DNA of 64,000 nucleotides from Paramesorhizobium sp049065735 (GTDB lineage: Bacteria; Pseudomonadota; Alphaproteobacteria; Rhizobiales; Rhizobiaceae): the NCBI RefSeq assembly GCF_049065735.1, contig NZ_JBAKHD010000001.1:124001-188000 (forward strand), read 5' to 3'. The position numbers were made by a program, and so were the translations under genes. Below the pieces are notes generated by a model. The model was not told where the DNA came from. It saw only the letters and a program-made list of their open reading frames with translations, and searched no databases. Each line of letters opens with the position of its first letter. Within the stretch, counting starts at the first letter, position 1. Below are positions 1-9,082 of the stretch, piece after piece.

Positions 1-272
1 GGACCGGCCGGGTCATTGCCGTCCCCTCCGTCGCCGGCGACGGCATCCAGATCAAGACGCTCGACGCCATTGCCATCGGCCGCCCCGTGATCGCGACCTC
101 CTTCGCGCTGCGCGGCCTTGATGGTCTGCCCGCCCGCGTGAAAGCCGCTGACAGCCCGAACGCCTTTGCCGATGCCCTGCGCCAGGCGATGACGGAAAGC
201 CCGGCTGCGGATGATTGGCAGGCGCGGCGGCGGGACAATTTCCTCACCGCGTTGAAGAATGCCCTGATCTGA
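1..272 (+). CDS. Glycosyltransferase, C-terminal fragment
   Basis: The reading frame is open from position 3 at the window edge and ends with TGA at 270-272, giving about 89 residues. The segment VPSVAGDGIQIKTLDAIAIG followed by RPVIAT and LRGL resembles the donor-sugar-binding C-terminal part of GT-B glycosyltransferases (GT4 type), where a glycine-rich stretch and a conserved acidic/Lys region precede the 'G.PVI.T' motif. The catalytic N-terminal domain lies outside the window. It stands next to a flippase and a Wzz-like protein, so a role in surface polysaccharide assembly is inferred. A GTG at 87 is internal to the frame and is not the true start. Confidence 0.75.
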   Translation, partial: TGRVIAVPSVAGDGIQIKTLDAIAIGRPVIATSFALRGLDGLPARVKAADSPNAFADALRQAMTESPAADDWQARRRDNFLTALKNALI

Positions 273-1526
273 TCAGACGCGCTTCGCAGGCCGCCGGAGC
301 GCCGAATAGGTCAGGCACAGCGAAATGAGGTAAAGCGCGGCGAACACGACGTTCAGCCAAACGACCCAGGCGTCATCCGCCCTAAAATGCGTGAATAGGA
401 GCCATATCGCGACGCCTTTCGCTCCCGTCAGCACGGCAAGGTTGAGCGTACGCCGGGCCGATTGGCCGCGGGCATAGAGAAGCTCCGCCTGATATTCGGT
501 AAGATTGCGAAAGCCCGGAACGAGAAAAATCGACGGCAGCAGCACGACGATCTGCGCCACCTTGTCCCCCAGCGCATTGGGGACGAAATAGAGAAACAGC
601 GAGAGCGCCGCGAGCGCCAGCGTGGAAACGAGAAACACCCCGCATTCCAGCCCCGCCTTGACTTTAAGCGAGGCCAGCATGTCCGGCTTGCGCATCAGCC
701 GCTGCACCAGCATCATGTTGAACGAGCGGATGGGCATGGCGGTCAGATCGACCAGCCGCATCAAAATGGCGTAGACGCCGGCAATGCGCGGGCCCCCGAG
801 GCTCAGGACCAGCAGCTTGTCGAGCTCGCTCTGCACATAGAACAGCATCTCCGCGCCGGTCACGGCCAGGGCATCGGTGACATGGCGCACGTAAAGCGCC
901 GGCGCAAAACGCAGCCGCACCCGGGGGTAGAACCAGAGCGCGACGACGAGCGAAATACCGTTCGCGATGAAATACCACCACGCCCAATGGGCAAGATCGC
1001 CCTTTGCCGAAAGAAAGGCGAAGAGCATGGCGGCGACCGCCCGCATTGCCGTGCCCAAAACGGTGAGGATCGCCCCGCGCCCGAACCGGTTGAGGCCGTT
1101 ATTGACGATGATGATCGCTTCCGTCGAGCGCCAGAACAGCGCCTCGGCGGCGATGATGAGCGCGAAGCCCAAAAGGTTTATGTCGTCACCGAAGAACAGT
1201 GCGTGGATTGCCCAGCCCGCGGCGGCAAGCACCGGCAGGGACAGCACGATGGCTGCGAGATAGCCCGCCGTGTAGGTCCCTAGGAGTTGCGGCTTGACGG
1301 TGGCGATGCGGTAGAGCGGCGAAACGAAGCCGAAGGAAACCAGCCGCGATAGGACCACGCCGGTCGCCGACGCGGTGGCAAATACGCCAAAGCTGCCTAT
1401 GGAAAGGGTGTTGGCCAGCGCGACGAAATAAGCCAGCGAAATGACGAGCCGCCCCGCCGAGCCGCTGATCAGCGAGAAGTAATCGCGCAGGGGTCCCGCC
1501 TGCTGTTTTAGCCGGGAAATGAGCAA
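273..1526 (-). CDS. Polysaccharide flippase (Wzx/MATE-like, MOP superfamily)
   Basis: A 417-residue, very hydrophobic protein with about 12 predicted membrane segments spread along its whole length, the normal size for Wzx-type lipid-linked oligosaccharide flippases. Its stop codon directly abuts the stop of the converging glycosyltransferase gene (272/273). The flippase, the glycosyltransferase and the divergent Wzz-like gene suggest one polysaccharide export locus. The substrate cannot be read from the sequence. Family assignment rests on hydropathy, length and context. Confidence 0.75.
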   Translation of the reverse strand: MLISRLKQQAGPLRDYFSLISGSAGRLVISLAYFVALANTLSIGSFGVFATASATGVVLSRLVSFGFVSPLYRIATVKPQLLGTYTAGYLAAIVLSLPVLAAAGWAIHALFFGDDINLLGFALIIAAEALFWRSTEAIIIVNNGLNRFGRGAILTVLGTAMRAVAAMLFAFLSAKGDLAHWAWWYFIANGISLVVALWFYPRVRLRFAPALYVRHVTDALAVTGAEMLFYVQSELDKLLVLSLGGPRIAGVYAILMRLVDLTAMPIRSFNMMLVQRLMRKPDMLASLKVKAGLECGVFLVSTLALAALSLFLYFVPNALGDKVAQIVVLLPSIFLVPGFRNLTEYQAELLYARGQSARRTLNLAVLTGAKGVAIWLLFTHFRADDAWVVWLNVVFAALYLISLCLTYSALRRPAKRV

Positions 1527-1620
1527 GCGAGCGTCTCTCTATGTTGCCGCATTTTAACGATTTCTTTTACATGCGGATTTAGTTTGGCTTAACCAAGATC
1601 ACGAGGATGGGCAATATCGG

Positions 1621-3546
1621 ATGACGGGTCCGGAAGACGAACAGAAGAAGCGCGCAGCGAAGCCGCTTCTGTCGTTTATAGAAAAGCCCGATCCCGAGAA
1701 GGGGCCGGAAGGCCCACGCGCGCCCGCCAAATCCGCCAAATCCAGCCGCGAGAACGAAGCGGAACGCCGGCGGGAGGCCCATGCCCGGCGAATGGCTGAA
1801 CTGGAGCGCCATGTCCGCGAAACCGAAGCCGTGGAAGATGACGAACCCGCCCGCAAGGCGGAGGAGGCGCGCATTCGCGAGGAGATGGCCGCTGTCGAGG
1901 CGGATCTGCGCGCGCGGCTGGCGCCGGGCGAGACGCGCCGCGAGCAGGCCATCGCCGCGCCGGCCGAGCACGATGAGGAGCCGGTGCGCCGCCGAAGGGC
2001 CGCGCCGCGCCGCGAGGACTATCATCAGGAAGACGATCACGACGACGAATGGAAGCCGCTGGTCGATCCGCGCATCGTTCTCGATGCCATCAGCCGTTCG
2101 CGCAACCTCATCATCGCCACCACCCTGCTTGGCATCATCCTCGGCGTCGCCTATGGCCTTTCGCTGCCGAAAATGTATGCCTCCACGGCGGATATATTGG
2201 TCAATCCGCGCAGCATCCAGACGGTCGGTATCGACCTGACGCCAGACCAATTGCCGAGTGACGCCGCGCTCGCCGTGATCGAAAGTCAGTCCCGGCTCAT
2301 CGATTCCGCCAGCGTGCTGACCAAGGTCATCGATCAGGCGGGGCTCATGAAAGACCCCGAGTTCAATGGCTCTATGAAACCGGGGGTCATCGGCGGATTC
2401 ATCGCTTCCCTGCGCCAGCTTCTGTCGGGGCCGGGCACGGAGGATGAGACGAGCCTCGAAACCAAGGTCCTGACCAATCTTCGCCGGAGCCTGACCGTTT
2501 CCCGCGATCCCAAAAGCTTCATCGTCTCAGTGACGGTGAAGACCCGTGAGCCGGAGAAATCGGCTGAGCTCGCCAATATCATCACCAATGTTTTCCAGGA
2601 GCAGCTGGGCGTCCTCGATTCCGAGCTGGCGAAGCGCGCCACCGGCGAATTGTCCGCGCGCCTCGCCAATCTGAAGGCCAATGTCGAGAAGGCGGACAGT
2701 GCGGTTCAGAAGTTCAAGGCCGAGCATGATCTGGTCGATGTGCAGGGCCGGCTCATCACCGATGACGATGTCGCCAATCTGAACAGCCAGCTCTCTGCCG
2801 CCCGCGCTGAAACCATTCGCCTCAGGGCGCGCGTGGAATCGCTCAATGGCACGACGGCGGACAGCCTTTTCACCAGCGGCTTGCCCGAGGGGCTCAATTC
2901 CGGCGCCATCACAGCGCTGCGCTCGCAATATGCCGCCGCGCGGCAGCAGGCGGAGGGGCTGGCGACCAAGCTCGGCCCGCGCCATCCCGCGCTCATCCAG
3001 GCGCAGTCGCAGGCCGAAGGGCTGCGCCGCGAAGTGGAAGCGGAACTTCGCCGCATCCGCAACGCGATGCAGGTCGATCTGCAACGCTCGCAGCAGCAGG
3101 AAAAGGATCTTTCTGCTCGCCTTGCGCAGCTGAAGGTGCGCTACGCCGGAAACAACGAGGACATGGTCAAGCTGCGCGAGCTGGAGCGCGAGGCGAACGC
3201 CCAGCGCACCGTCTATGAGGCGTTCCTCCTGCGCACCCGCGAAACCGGCGAGCAGCAGGGCTTCAACACGGCCAATGTGCGCGTCATCTCCGGCGCCCGC
3301 CCGGCGCTCGAGCCGCTGGGGCCGTCGCGCCGCACCGTCCTTCTGGCAGGCCTCGTGCTGGGCCTCTTCGCCGGTCTCGGTATCGCCATTCTGCGCGGCA
3401 TCTATGCCGCCCTCTTCGGCGGCGGACGGAATGCAGCCGGCTATGACGACACGCCGCCCCCGGTGCATGACGCGGGCAGCCCATCGTCAGACGCCGGAGA
3501 AACCCGCCTCGCCGCCGCCAAGCGCCGGGCGAGGGCAAAGGCGTAG
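1621..3546 (+). CDS. Wzz/GumC-type polysaccharide co-polymerase without kinase domain
   Basis: A 641-residue protein of the chain-length determinant family (PCP-2 type). Residues 1-145 are a highly charged cytoplasmic extension rich in Arg and Glu. The first membrane segment is about 160-182 and the second about 570-592. Between them lies a long periplasmic region with coiled-coil character (roughly 350-530), as in ExoP/GumC proteins. The short Arg/Ala-rich tail after the second membrane segment has no BY-kinase Walker motifs, so any partner kinase would be encoded elsewhere. It is divergent from the flippase gene. The first ATG (1621) has a weak ribosome site, so the charged N-terminus could be shorter. 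Confidence 0.85.
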   Translation: MTGPEDEQKKRAAKPLLSFIEKPDPEKGPEGPRAPAKSAKSSRENEAERRREAHARRMAELERHVRETEAVEDDEPARKAEEARIREEMAAVEADLRARLAPGETRREQAIAAPAEHDEEPVRRRRAAPRREDYHQEDDHDDEWKPLVDPRIVLDAISRSRNLIIATTLLGIILGVAYGLSLPKMYASTADILVNPRSIQTVGIDLTPDQLPSDAALAVIESQSRLIDSASVLTKVIDQAGLMKDPEFNGSMKPGVIGGFIASLRQLLSGPGTEDETSLETKVLTNLRRSLTVSRDPKSFIVSVTVKTREPEKSAELANIITNVFQEQLGVLDSELAKRATGELSARLANLKANVEKADSAVQKFKAEHDLVDVQGRLITDDDVANLNSQLSAARAETIRLRARVESLNGTTADSLFTSGLPEGLNSGAITALRSQYAAARQQAEGLATKLGPRHPALIQAQSQAEGLRREVEAELRRIRNAMQVDLQRSQQQEKDLSARLAQLKVRYAGNNEDMVKLRELEREANAQRTVYEAFLLRTRETGEQQGFNTANVRVISGARPALEPLGPSRRTVLLAGLVLGLFAGLGIAILRGIYAALFGGGRNAAGYDDTPPPVHDAGSPSSDAGETRLAAAKRRARAKA

Positions 3547-3664
3547 CCCCAAAGCCGTTCAACAAGCCGTTCCTTTAATCCGAGACGTCGCTTTTTGGCG
3601 GTTGTCATGCCCGGTTTGGCCGATTATTGCACTGCAATGATGCGATGAGCCACAGGAGTTGCGA

Positions 3665-4564
3665 ATGGCGCAGGTAATTGACGGCAAGCGTGTTGCCGAG
3701 GATGTCTTGAGCAAGGTGAAGCAGGCGACTTCCGAGCTCGCCGCGCAAACGGGCGTTGTTCCCGGTCTCGCTGTTATCATCGTCGGCGACGACCCGGCCA
3801 GCCACGTCTATGTCGCCTCCAAAAGCCGGATGGCGAAGGAGTGCGGCTTCAAATCCGTCCAGCACACCTTGCCCGCCGAGACGACGCAGGAGGAGCTGGA
3901 GGCGCTCGTCGCTTCGCTGAACGGCGATCCCTCGATCCATGGCATCCTAGTCCAACTGCCGCTGCCGAAACATCTGAAATCCGAGCCGGTGATCCAGTCG
4001 ATCCTGCCGGAAAAGGATGTCGACGGCCTCCACGTTGTCAATGCCGGCAAGCTGGCCACCGGCGATCTGGAAACGGGTCTGGTCTCTTGTACCCCCGCCG
4101 GCGCGATGGTGTTCGTCCGCCGCACCCATGGCGAAGATCTTTCCGGCCTCAACGCGGTGGTCATCGGCCGCTCGAACCTCTTCGGCAAGCCGATGGCGCA
4201 ATTGCTGCTGAACGCCAACGCCACGGTGACCATCGCCCACAGCCGCACGAAAGACCTGCCCGCCCTCTGCCGCACCGCCGATATCCTGGTCGCCGCCGTG
4301 GGCCGTCCGCAAATGGTGAAGGGCGACTGGGTGAAGCCGGGCGCGACCGTCATCGACGTCGGCATCAACCGCATCCCCGCACCGGAAAAGGGCGAAGGCA
4401 AGACACGGTTGGTCGGCGATGTGGATTATGCCGAAGCTGCGGAAGTGGCAGCCGCGATAACGCCGGTCCCGGGCGGTGTCGGGCCGATGACCATTGCCAT
4501 GCTGATGGCCAATACGGTCATATCGGCCTATCGGATGGCGGGGAAGGCAAGCCCGAGGTTTTAA
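3665..4564 (+). CDS. folD: Bifunctional methylenetetrahydrofolate dehydrogenase/cyclohydrolase
   Basis: FolD interconverts 5,10-methylene-, methenyl- and 10-formyl-tetrahydrofolate in the cytoplasm. The 299-residue protein shows the family signatures: VYVASKSRMAKECG with the catalytic Lys near residue 56, the QLPLP motif, DVDGLH, the Rossmann loop VVIGRSNLFGKPMA, and PVPGGVGPMT near the C-terminus. ATG at 3665 is preferred over the TTG at 3659 because AGGAG at 3654-3658 sits six bases upstream. It is followed by a family A palindromic repeat and then the converging edd gene. Confidence 0.97.
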   Translation: MAQVIDGKRVAEDVLSKVKQATSELAAQTGVVPGLAVIIVGDDPASHVYVASKSRMAKECGFKSVQHTLPAETTQEELEALVASLNGDPSIHGILVQLPLPKHLKSEPVIQSILPEKDVDGLHVVNAGKLATGDLETGLVSCTPAGAMVFVRRTHGEDLSGLNAVVIGRSNLFGKPMAQLLLNANATVTIAHSRTKDLPALCRTADILVAAVGRPQMVKGDWVKPGATVIDVGINRIPAPEKGEGKTRLVGDVDYAEAAEVAAAITPVPGGVGPMTIAMLMANTVISAYRMAGKASPRF

Positions 4565-4590
4565 GTTACGCTGCGGGTATTAAGCTCGCG

Positions 4591-4739
4591 CCTTCCCTCC
4601 CCCTTGCGGGGAGGGTGGCCCGATAGGGTCGGATGGGGGTGGTGACGTTTGCGCCACGGCTTTTCGAAGCAAGCACAAACGTCACCACCCCCAATCCGCC
4701 CGCTCCGCGGGCACCTTCCCCGCAAGGGGGAAGGAAGGG
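4591..4739. repeat. Family A palindromic intergenic element, copy 1
   Basis: About 150 bp lying exactly between the converging folD and edd genes. It begins CCTTCCCTCCCCCTTGCGGG and ends with the complement of that sequence, with a second internal pair (GACGTTTGCG...AAACGTC) forming a long stem. The same sequence recurs at 6595, 12415, 17634 and 49851. No ORF is supported inside it. Both ends being G/C-rich perfect complements suggests a cruciform or a bidirectional transcript hairpin. Confidence 0.9.
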
Positions 4740-4751
4740 TGTATCACCGCC

Positions 4752-6566
4752 TCAAAACACCGAAGCGCCCTGATCCGCCCGTCCCGCAATCTGGCGGAAG
4801 GCGGTGAACAGTTCGCGGCCCATGCCGAACTGGTTGCCCGAAAGATCGACTTTATCTATCTCCCGCGCCGCCAGTTCCGCCGCGCTCACCAGCACCTCCA
4901 GCGTCCCGGCGACGGCATCGAGCCGCACGATATCGCCGTCGCGGATCTTGCCGATCAACCCGCCGTCGAGCGCTTCCGGCGTCACATGGATGGCGGAGGG
5001 CACCTTGCCGGAGGCGCCGGACATGCGCCCGTCGGTGACGAGCGCGACGCGGCGGCCACGATCCTGCAATATGCCGAGCACGGTGGTCAGCTTGTGCAGT
5101 TCCGGCATGCCGTTGGCCTTCGGCCCCTGGAAGCGGACGACGGCGACGAAATCGCGGTCGAGCTTGCCCGCCTTGAAGGCTTCGTTGAGCGCCGCCTGGC
5201 TGTCGAAGACGAGGGCAGGGGCCTCGATCACATGCCGCTCCGGCTTGACGGCGGAAATCTTGATGATGGCGTTGCCGATATTGCCGATCAGCACACGGAT
5301 GCCGCCGCTCGGCTGGAACGGCTGCGAGGCGGGCGCGAGCACCTTCTCGTCGCCGCTCGTTGCCGGTGCGGGGCGCCGCGCGACATTGCCGGCCTCGTCC
5401 AGCATTGGCTCGATGGCGTAGGGGCGCAGGCCTTCGCCCCAGACGGTGCGCACATCCTCATGCAGCAGCCCGGCGTCGAGGAGTTCGCGGATGAGGAAGC
5501 CCATGCCGCCCGCCGCGTGGAAATGGTTCACATCGGCAAGCCCGTTCGGATAGACGCGCGCCAGCAGCGGCACCGCGTCGGAAATATCGGCGATGTCGCG
5601 CCATGTCAGCTGAATGCCCGCTGCCGCCGCCATGGCGATCAGATGAATGGTGTGGTTGGTCGAGCCGCCGGTGGCGTTGAGTCCAACGACGCCGTTGACG
5701 ATGGAGCGCTCGTCGATCATCTCGCCGACAGGCGTATATTCATTGCCGAGCGCGGTGATGGCGAGCGCGCGCTTCGCCGCTTCCTTCGTCAAGGCGTCGC
5801 GCAAGGGTGTGCCGGGATTGATGAAGGAGGCGCCCGGCAGGTGCAGCCCCATGATCTCCATCAGCATCTGATTGGAATTGGCCGTGCCGTAGAAGGTGCA
5901 GGTGCCCGGCCCGTGATAGGATTTCGACTCGGCTTCGAGCAGTTCGGCGCGGCCCACCTTGCCCTCCGCATAGAGCTGGCGGATGCGCGCCTTCTCGTCA
6001 TTCGGCAGGCCCGTGGTCATCGGCCCGGCGGGGACGAACACGGCGGGAAGATGCCCGAAGGTCAGCGCGCCGATCATCAGCCCCGGCACGATCTTGTCGC
6101 AGACGCCGAGGAAGACGGCGGCGTCGAACATATCATGCGAAAGGCCCACCGCCGTTGCCATCGCGATCACGTCGCGCGAGAACAGCGACAGTTCCATGCC
6201 CGCGAACCCTTGCGTGACGCCGTCGCACATCGCGGGCACACCGCTCGCCACTTGCGCCACGCCGCCCGCCTCGCGCGCCGCCTGCTTAATCAGCTGCGGA
6301 AAGGTCTCATAGGGCTGATGCGCCGACAGCATGTCATTATAGGCGGTGATGATGGCAAGGTTCGGCACCACATCGCCCGCCAGATCCGCCTTGTCCGCCG
6401 GGCCGCAGGCGGCGAAACCATGGGCGAGATTGCCGCATCCCAGAAACGACCGCGCCGGCTTCCTCGTCGCCGCCTGCCGCACGCGGTCGAGATAGGCCTC
6501 ACGCGTGCGTCTGGAGCGCTCGCGAATGCGGTCGGTAATGTCGAGAATTCGCTTGTCGGCGGACAT
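4752..6566 (-). CDS. edd: Phosphogluconate dehydratase (Entner-Doudoroff)
   Basis: Converts 6-phosphogluconate to 2-keto-3-deoxy-6-phosphogluconate. The 604-residue length is typical of Edd and longer than IlvD. IlvD/Edd family signatures include MCDGVTQG, GVCDKIVPG and NATGGSTNHTIHL; cysteines in these motifs are the expected Fe-S ligands. The C-terminal DGRMSGASGKVP motif is also present. It is the third gene of zwf-pgl-edd on the minus strand but is separated from pgl by a family A repeat (6595-6797), so coupling to the upstream genes may be weakened. No eda gene is in the window. Confidence 0.95.
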   Translation of the reverse strand: MSADKRILDITDRIRERSRRTREAYLDRVRQAATRKPARSFLGCGNLAHGFAACGPADKADLAGDVVPNLAIITAYNDMLSAHQPYETFPQLIKQAAREAGGVAQVASGVPAMCDGVTQGFAGMELSLFSRDVIAMATAVGLSHDMFDAAVFLGVCDKIVPGLMIGALTFGHLPAVFVPAGPMTTGLPNDEKARIRQLYAEGKVGRAELLEAESKSYHGPGTCTFYGTANSNQMLMEIMGLHLPGASFINPGTPLRDALTKEAAKRALAITALGNEYTPVGEMIDERSIVNGVVGLNATGGSTNHTIHLIAMAAAAGIQLTWRDIADISDAVPLLARVYPNGLADVNHFHAAGGMGFLIRELLDAGLLHEDVRTVWGEGLRPYAIEPMLDEAGNVARRPAPATSGDEKVLAPASQPFQPSGGIRVLIGNIGNAIIKISAVKPERHVIEAPALVFDSQAALNEAFKAGKLDRDFVAVVRFQGPKANGMPELHKLTTVLGILQDRGRRVALVTDGRMSGASGKVPSAIHVTPEALDGGLIGKIRDGDIVRLDAVAGTLEVLVSAAELAAREIDKVDLSGNQFGMGRELFTAFRQIAGRADQGASVF

Positions 6567-6594
6567 TCATATTCTCCTGAAAGCGGTTCGTTTC

Positions 6595-6797
6595 TTTCCC
6601 TCCCCCTTGCGGGGAGGGTGGCCCGCAGGGTCGGGTGGGGGTGGTTAAGGCAGCGCACTGACGGCAATCTTGGCCCACTGCCTTTACCACCCCCATCCGC
6701 CCGCTCTGCGGGGTTCGTCGCTGGAAAAGCCAAATCGTTGGCTTTTCCTCGGCCTTCGGCTGAACACTCCTCAATCCCCGCAAGGGGGAAGGAGGGC
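6595..6797. repeat. Family A palindromic intergenic element, copy 2 (long form)
   Basis: Roughly 200 bp between pgl and edd with the same terminal inverted sequences as the other family A copies. It carries an extra segment of about 60 bp holding a perfect hairpin at 6723-6748 (GGAAAAGCCAA, loop ATCG, complement). The same extra hairpin occurs in the 12415 copy, so there are long and short forms of this family. It sits inside what should be one transcription unit. Confidence 0.9.
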
Positions 6798-6805
6798 GCA
6801 ACTTC

Positions 6806-7501
6806 TTAAGCCCAGTACACCTGCACTGGGGTGGCCGCATGGTTCAGCACCGCGCGGATCGGCATTTCGGTTTCGGTCCCGGTCTCCATCGCGCGGGTCA
6901 GCACCTCGCGCTTGGCCGCGCCTTCGATGTGGAGCACGATGAAGCGGGCTTCGACAATGACAGGCAATGTCAGCGTCAGGCGCGGCTCGCCAGCGCCTTC
7001 CGCCTGCATCGGCAGCACCAGAGCCGTTCCCTGCGGATCGATTGCATCGCCAAGCCTGTCGCCGCCCGGGAAGAACGAAGCCGTATGCCCGTCCGTTCCC
7101 ATGCCGAGCACCACCACGTCGAAGGGCATAGACAACGCCGCGATCCAGTCGTCCGCTGCCTTTGCCGCCTCTTCCGGGGTGGGCGCGGCGTTATATAGCC
7201 CGATGAACTTCGCCTTGCCCGCCTTTGCCTTGAGAAGATGCGTGCGCACCAGCCTTTCGTTGGAGCGGGCATTGTCAGGCGGCACGAGGCGCTCATCCAC
7301 CAGCGTTACGGTGACGGACGCCCAGTCGATGTCATGCTGCGACAGCGCTTCGAACAGGGCGACTGGCGTCGTCCCGCCGGAAACGGCAAGCACAGCCTCG
7401 CCGCGCTCGCGCACGGCCTTATCCAGCCGCGCCGCGATTTCGGCTGACAGCGCCGAGGCCAGCGCGGCGCTATCTGCGAATTCATGCCATTCGATCGCCA
7501 T
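6806..7501 (-). CDS. pgl: 6-phosphogluconolactonase
   Basis: Hydrolyses 6-phosphogluconolactone to 6-phosphogluconate. The 231-residue protein has the SOL/DevB-type features: AVSGGTTP near residue 40, LVDERLVPPD around 67, GMGTDGHTASFFPG around 133-146 and the C-terminal substrate loop. The start codon lies three bases after the zwf stop, implying translation from the same message. Usual family length. Confidence 0.95.
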   Translation of the reverse strand: MAIEWHEFADSAALASALSAEIAARLDKAVRERGEAVLAVSGGTTPVALFEALSQHDIDWASVTVTLVDERLVPPDNARSNERLVRTHLLKAKAGKAKFIGLYNAAPTPEEAAKAADDWIAALSMPFDVVVLGMGTDGHTASFFPGGDRLGDAIDPQGTALVLPMQAEGAGEPRLTLTLPVIVEARFIVLHIEGAAKREVLTRAMETGTETEMPIRAVLNHAATPVQVYWA

Positions 7502-7504
7502 GGC

Positions 7505-8980
7505 TTAAAGGCTCTCGTGCCAGGTGCGGCCGTCCCGCTCGATGAGCGCGATGGCTCCGGACGGGCCCCACGTGCCGGCGGTATAGCCCTGCACCGGCTG
7601 GCCGCTATCCTCCCACCCTTGCAGGATCGGGTCGATCCAGCGCCAAGCCGCTTCCACCTCGTCGCGGCGCATGAACAGCGTCTGGTTGCCGCGCACCACA
7701 TCCATGATCAGCCGTTCATAGGCGTCCGGATTGCGTTCCTTGAAGGATTCGGCGAAGCTCATGTCCAGCGGCACATGGCGCAGGCGCATGCCGCCGGGGC
7801 CGGGGTCCTTGATCATCAGCCATTGCTTGACGCCTTCGTCCGGCTGCAGCCGGATGACGAGCTGGTTGGCGAGGATGCGGCCCGCATTTTCATCGAAGAT
7901 CGAATGCGGAACCTGCTTGAAGGTGACGACGATCTCGGAAACGCGGGTGGCGAGCCGCTTGCCCGTGCGCAGGTAAAAGGGAACGCCCGCCCAGCGCCAG
8001 TTGGCGATATCAGCCTTGATGGCGACGAAGGTCTCGGTGTTGCTCGTATGCCCTTCCAGCTCGTCGAGATAGCCCTTGACCGGCCCGCCCGCCGAAGCGC
8101 CCGCGCGATACTGGCCGCGCACGGTGCGATCCTCGACATTGGCGTTGGTGATCGGCTCGAGCGAGCGCAGCACCTTTACCTTCTCGTCATGGACGGCGTC
8201 GGCCTCCATGGAAGAAGGCGGCTCCATGGCGACGAGGCAGAGCAATTGCAACAGATGGTTCTGCACCATGTCGCGCAGCGCGCCCGCCTTGTCGTAATAA
8301 TCGGCGCGGCCTTCGAGCCCCACCGATTCCGCCACGGTGATCTGCACATGGTCGATATGGGCGGAGTTCCACAAGGGCTCATAGAGCACATTGGCGAAGC
8401 GCAGCGCCATCAGGTTCTGCACCGTCTCCTTGCCCAGATAATGGTCGATGCGGAAAATCTGGTCCTCGCGGAACACGCTGCCGATGGTGTCGTTGAGCGC
8501 CTTCGCCGATTTCAAATCGCGCCCGATGGGCTTTTCCACGATGATGCGCGTATCCGGCGTAATGAGGCTGGACGCCTTCAAATGCTGGGCGATATCGCCG
8601 AAAAGCGAGGGGCTGACCGCGAGATAGAAGACGCGGATACGTGCCGGGTCCTTTTCGATCAGCGCCTTCAGCGCATCCCAACCATTGTCGGTCTTGGCAT
8701 CGACCGCGACATAGGAGAGGCGGGCGATGAAGGTCTCGACCTCCTTGTCGTCGACCTCGTCAGGCTTGACGAATTCCTTGATGGCCGCGCGGGCGAAGGC
8801 GCGATATTCGTCATCCGTCATCGGCGAGCGGGAAGCGCCGATGATGCGGGTGGGCTCCGAGAGCTGGCCGGCGCGCTGGCGCTGGTAGAGCGCGGGTATC
8901 AGCTTGCGCTCCGCGAGGTCCCCCGAGCCGCCGAAAATGATGCAATCGAAAGGCGCTACCGGTATGGTCTGGCTGGTCAT
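7505..8980 (-). CDS. zwf: Glucose-6-phosphate 1-dehydrogenase
   Basis: Oxidises glucose-6-phosphate to 6-phosphogluconolactone with NAD(P)+. The 491-residue protein has the nucleotide-binding GGSGDLAERKL motif at 17-27, VEKPIGRD near 148-155 and the active-site signature RIDHYLGKE at 177-185. First gene of zwf-pgl-edd. The 100 bases upstream are AT-rich (ATATAATCTAATCGATT around 9018-9036) and probably hold the promoter; an RpiR/HexR-type operator cannot be confirmed by eye. Confidence 0.97.
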   Translation of the reverse strand: MTSQTIPVAPFDCIIFGGSGDLAERKLIPALYQRQRAGQLSEPTRIIGASRSPMTDDEYRAFARAAIKEFVKPDEVDDKEVETFIARLSYVAVDAKTDNGWDALKALIEKDPARIRVFYLAVSPSLFGDIAQHLKASSLITPDTRIIVEKPIGRDLKSAKALNDTIGSVFREDQIFRIDHYLGKETVQNLMALRFANVLYEPLWNSAHIDHVQITVAESVGLEGRADYYDKAGALRDMVQNHLLQLLCLVAMEPPSSMEADAVHDEKVKVLRSLEPITNANVEDRTVRGQYRAGASAGGPVKGYLDELEGHTSNTETFVAIKADIANWRWAGVPFYLRTGKRLATRVSEIVVTFKQVPHSIFDENAGRILANQLVIRLQPDEGVKQWLMIKDPGPGGMRLRHVPLDMSFAESFKERNPDAYERLIMDVVRGNQTLFMRRDEVEAAWRWIDPILQGWEDSGQPVQGYTAGTWGPSGAIALIERDGRTWHESL

Positions 8981-9082
8981 GGGCTTCTCTTCGCTAGCAT
9001 GGCGGGGCGTATAGGTGGCATATAATCTAATCGATTTAAGACTGCCAGTCTCAATTCGGTGAATTTGGGTGCCGCCGGCGTC

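Noticed and set aside
4986..6809. 607-residue plus-strand ORF opposite edd
   Set aside because: Shadow frame of edd extending into the family A repeat; no family resemblance.
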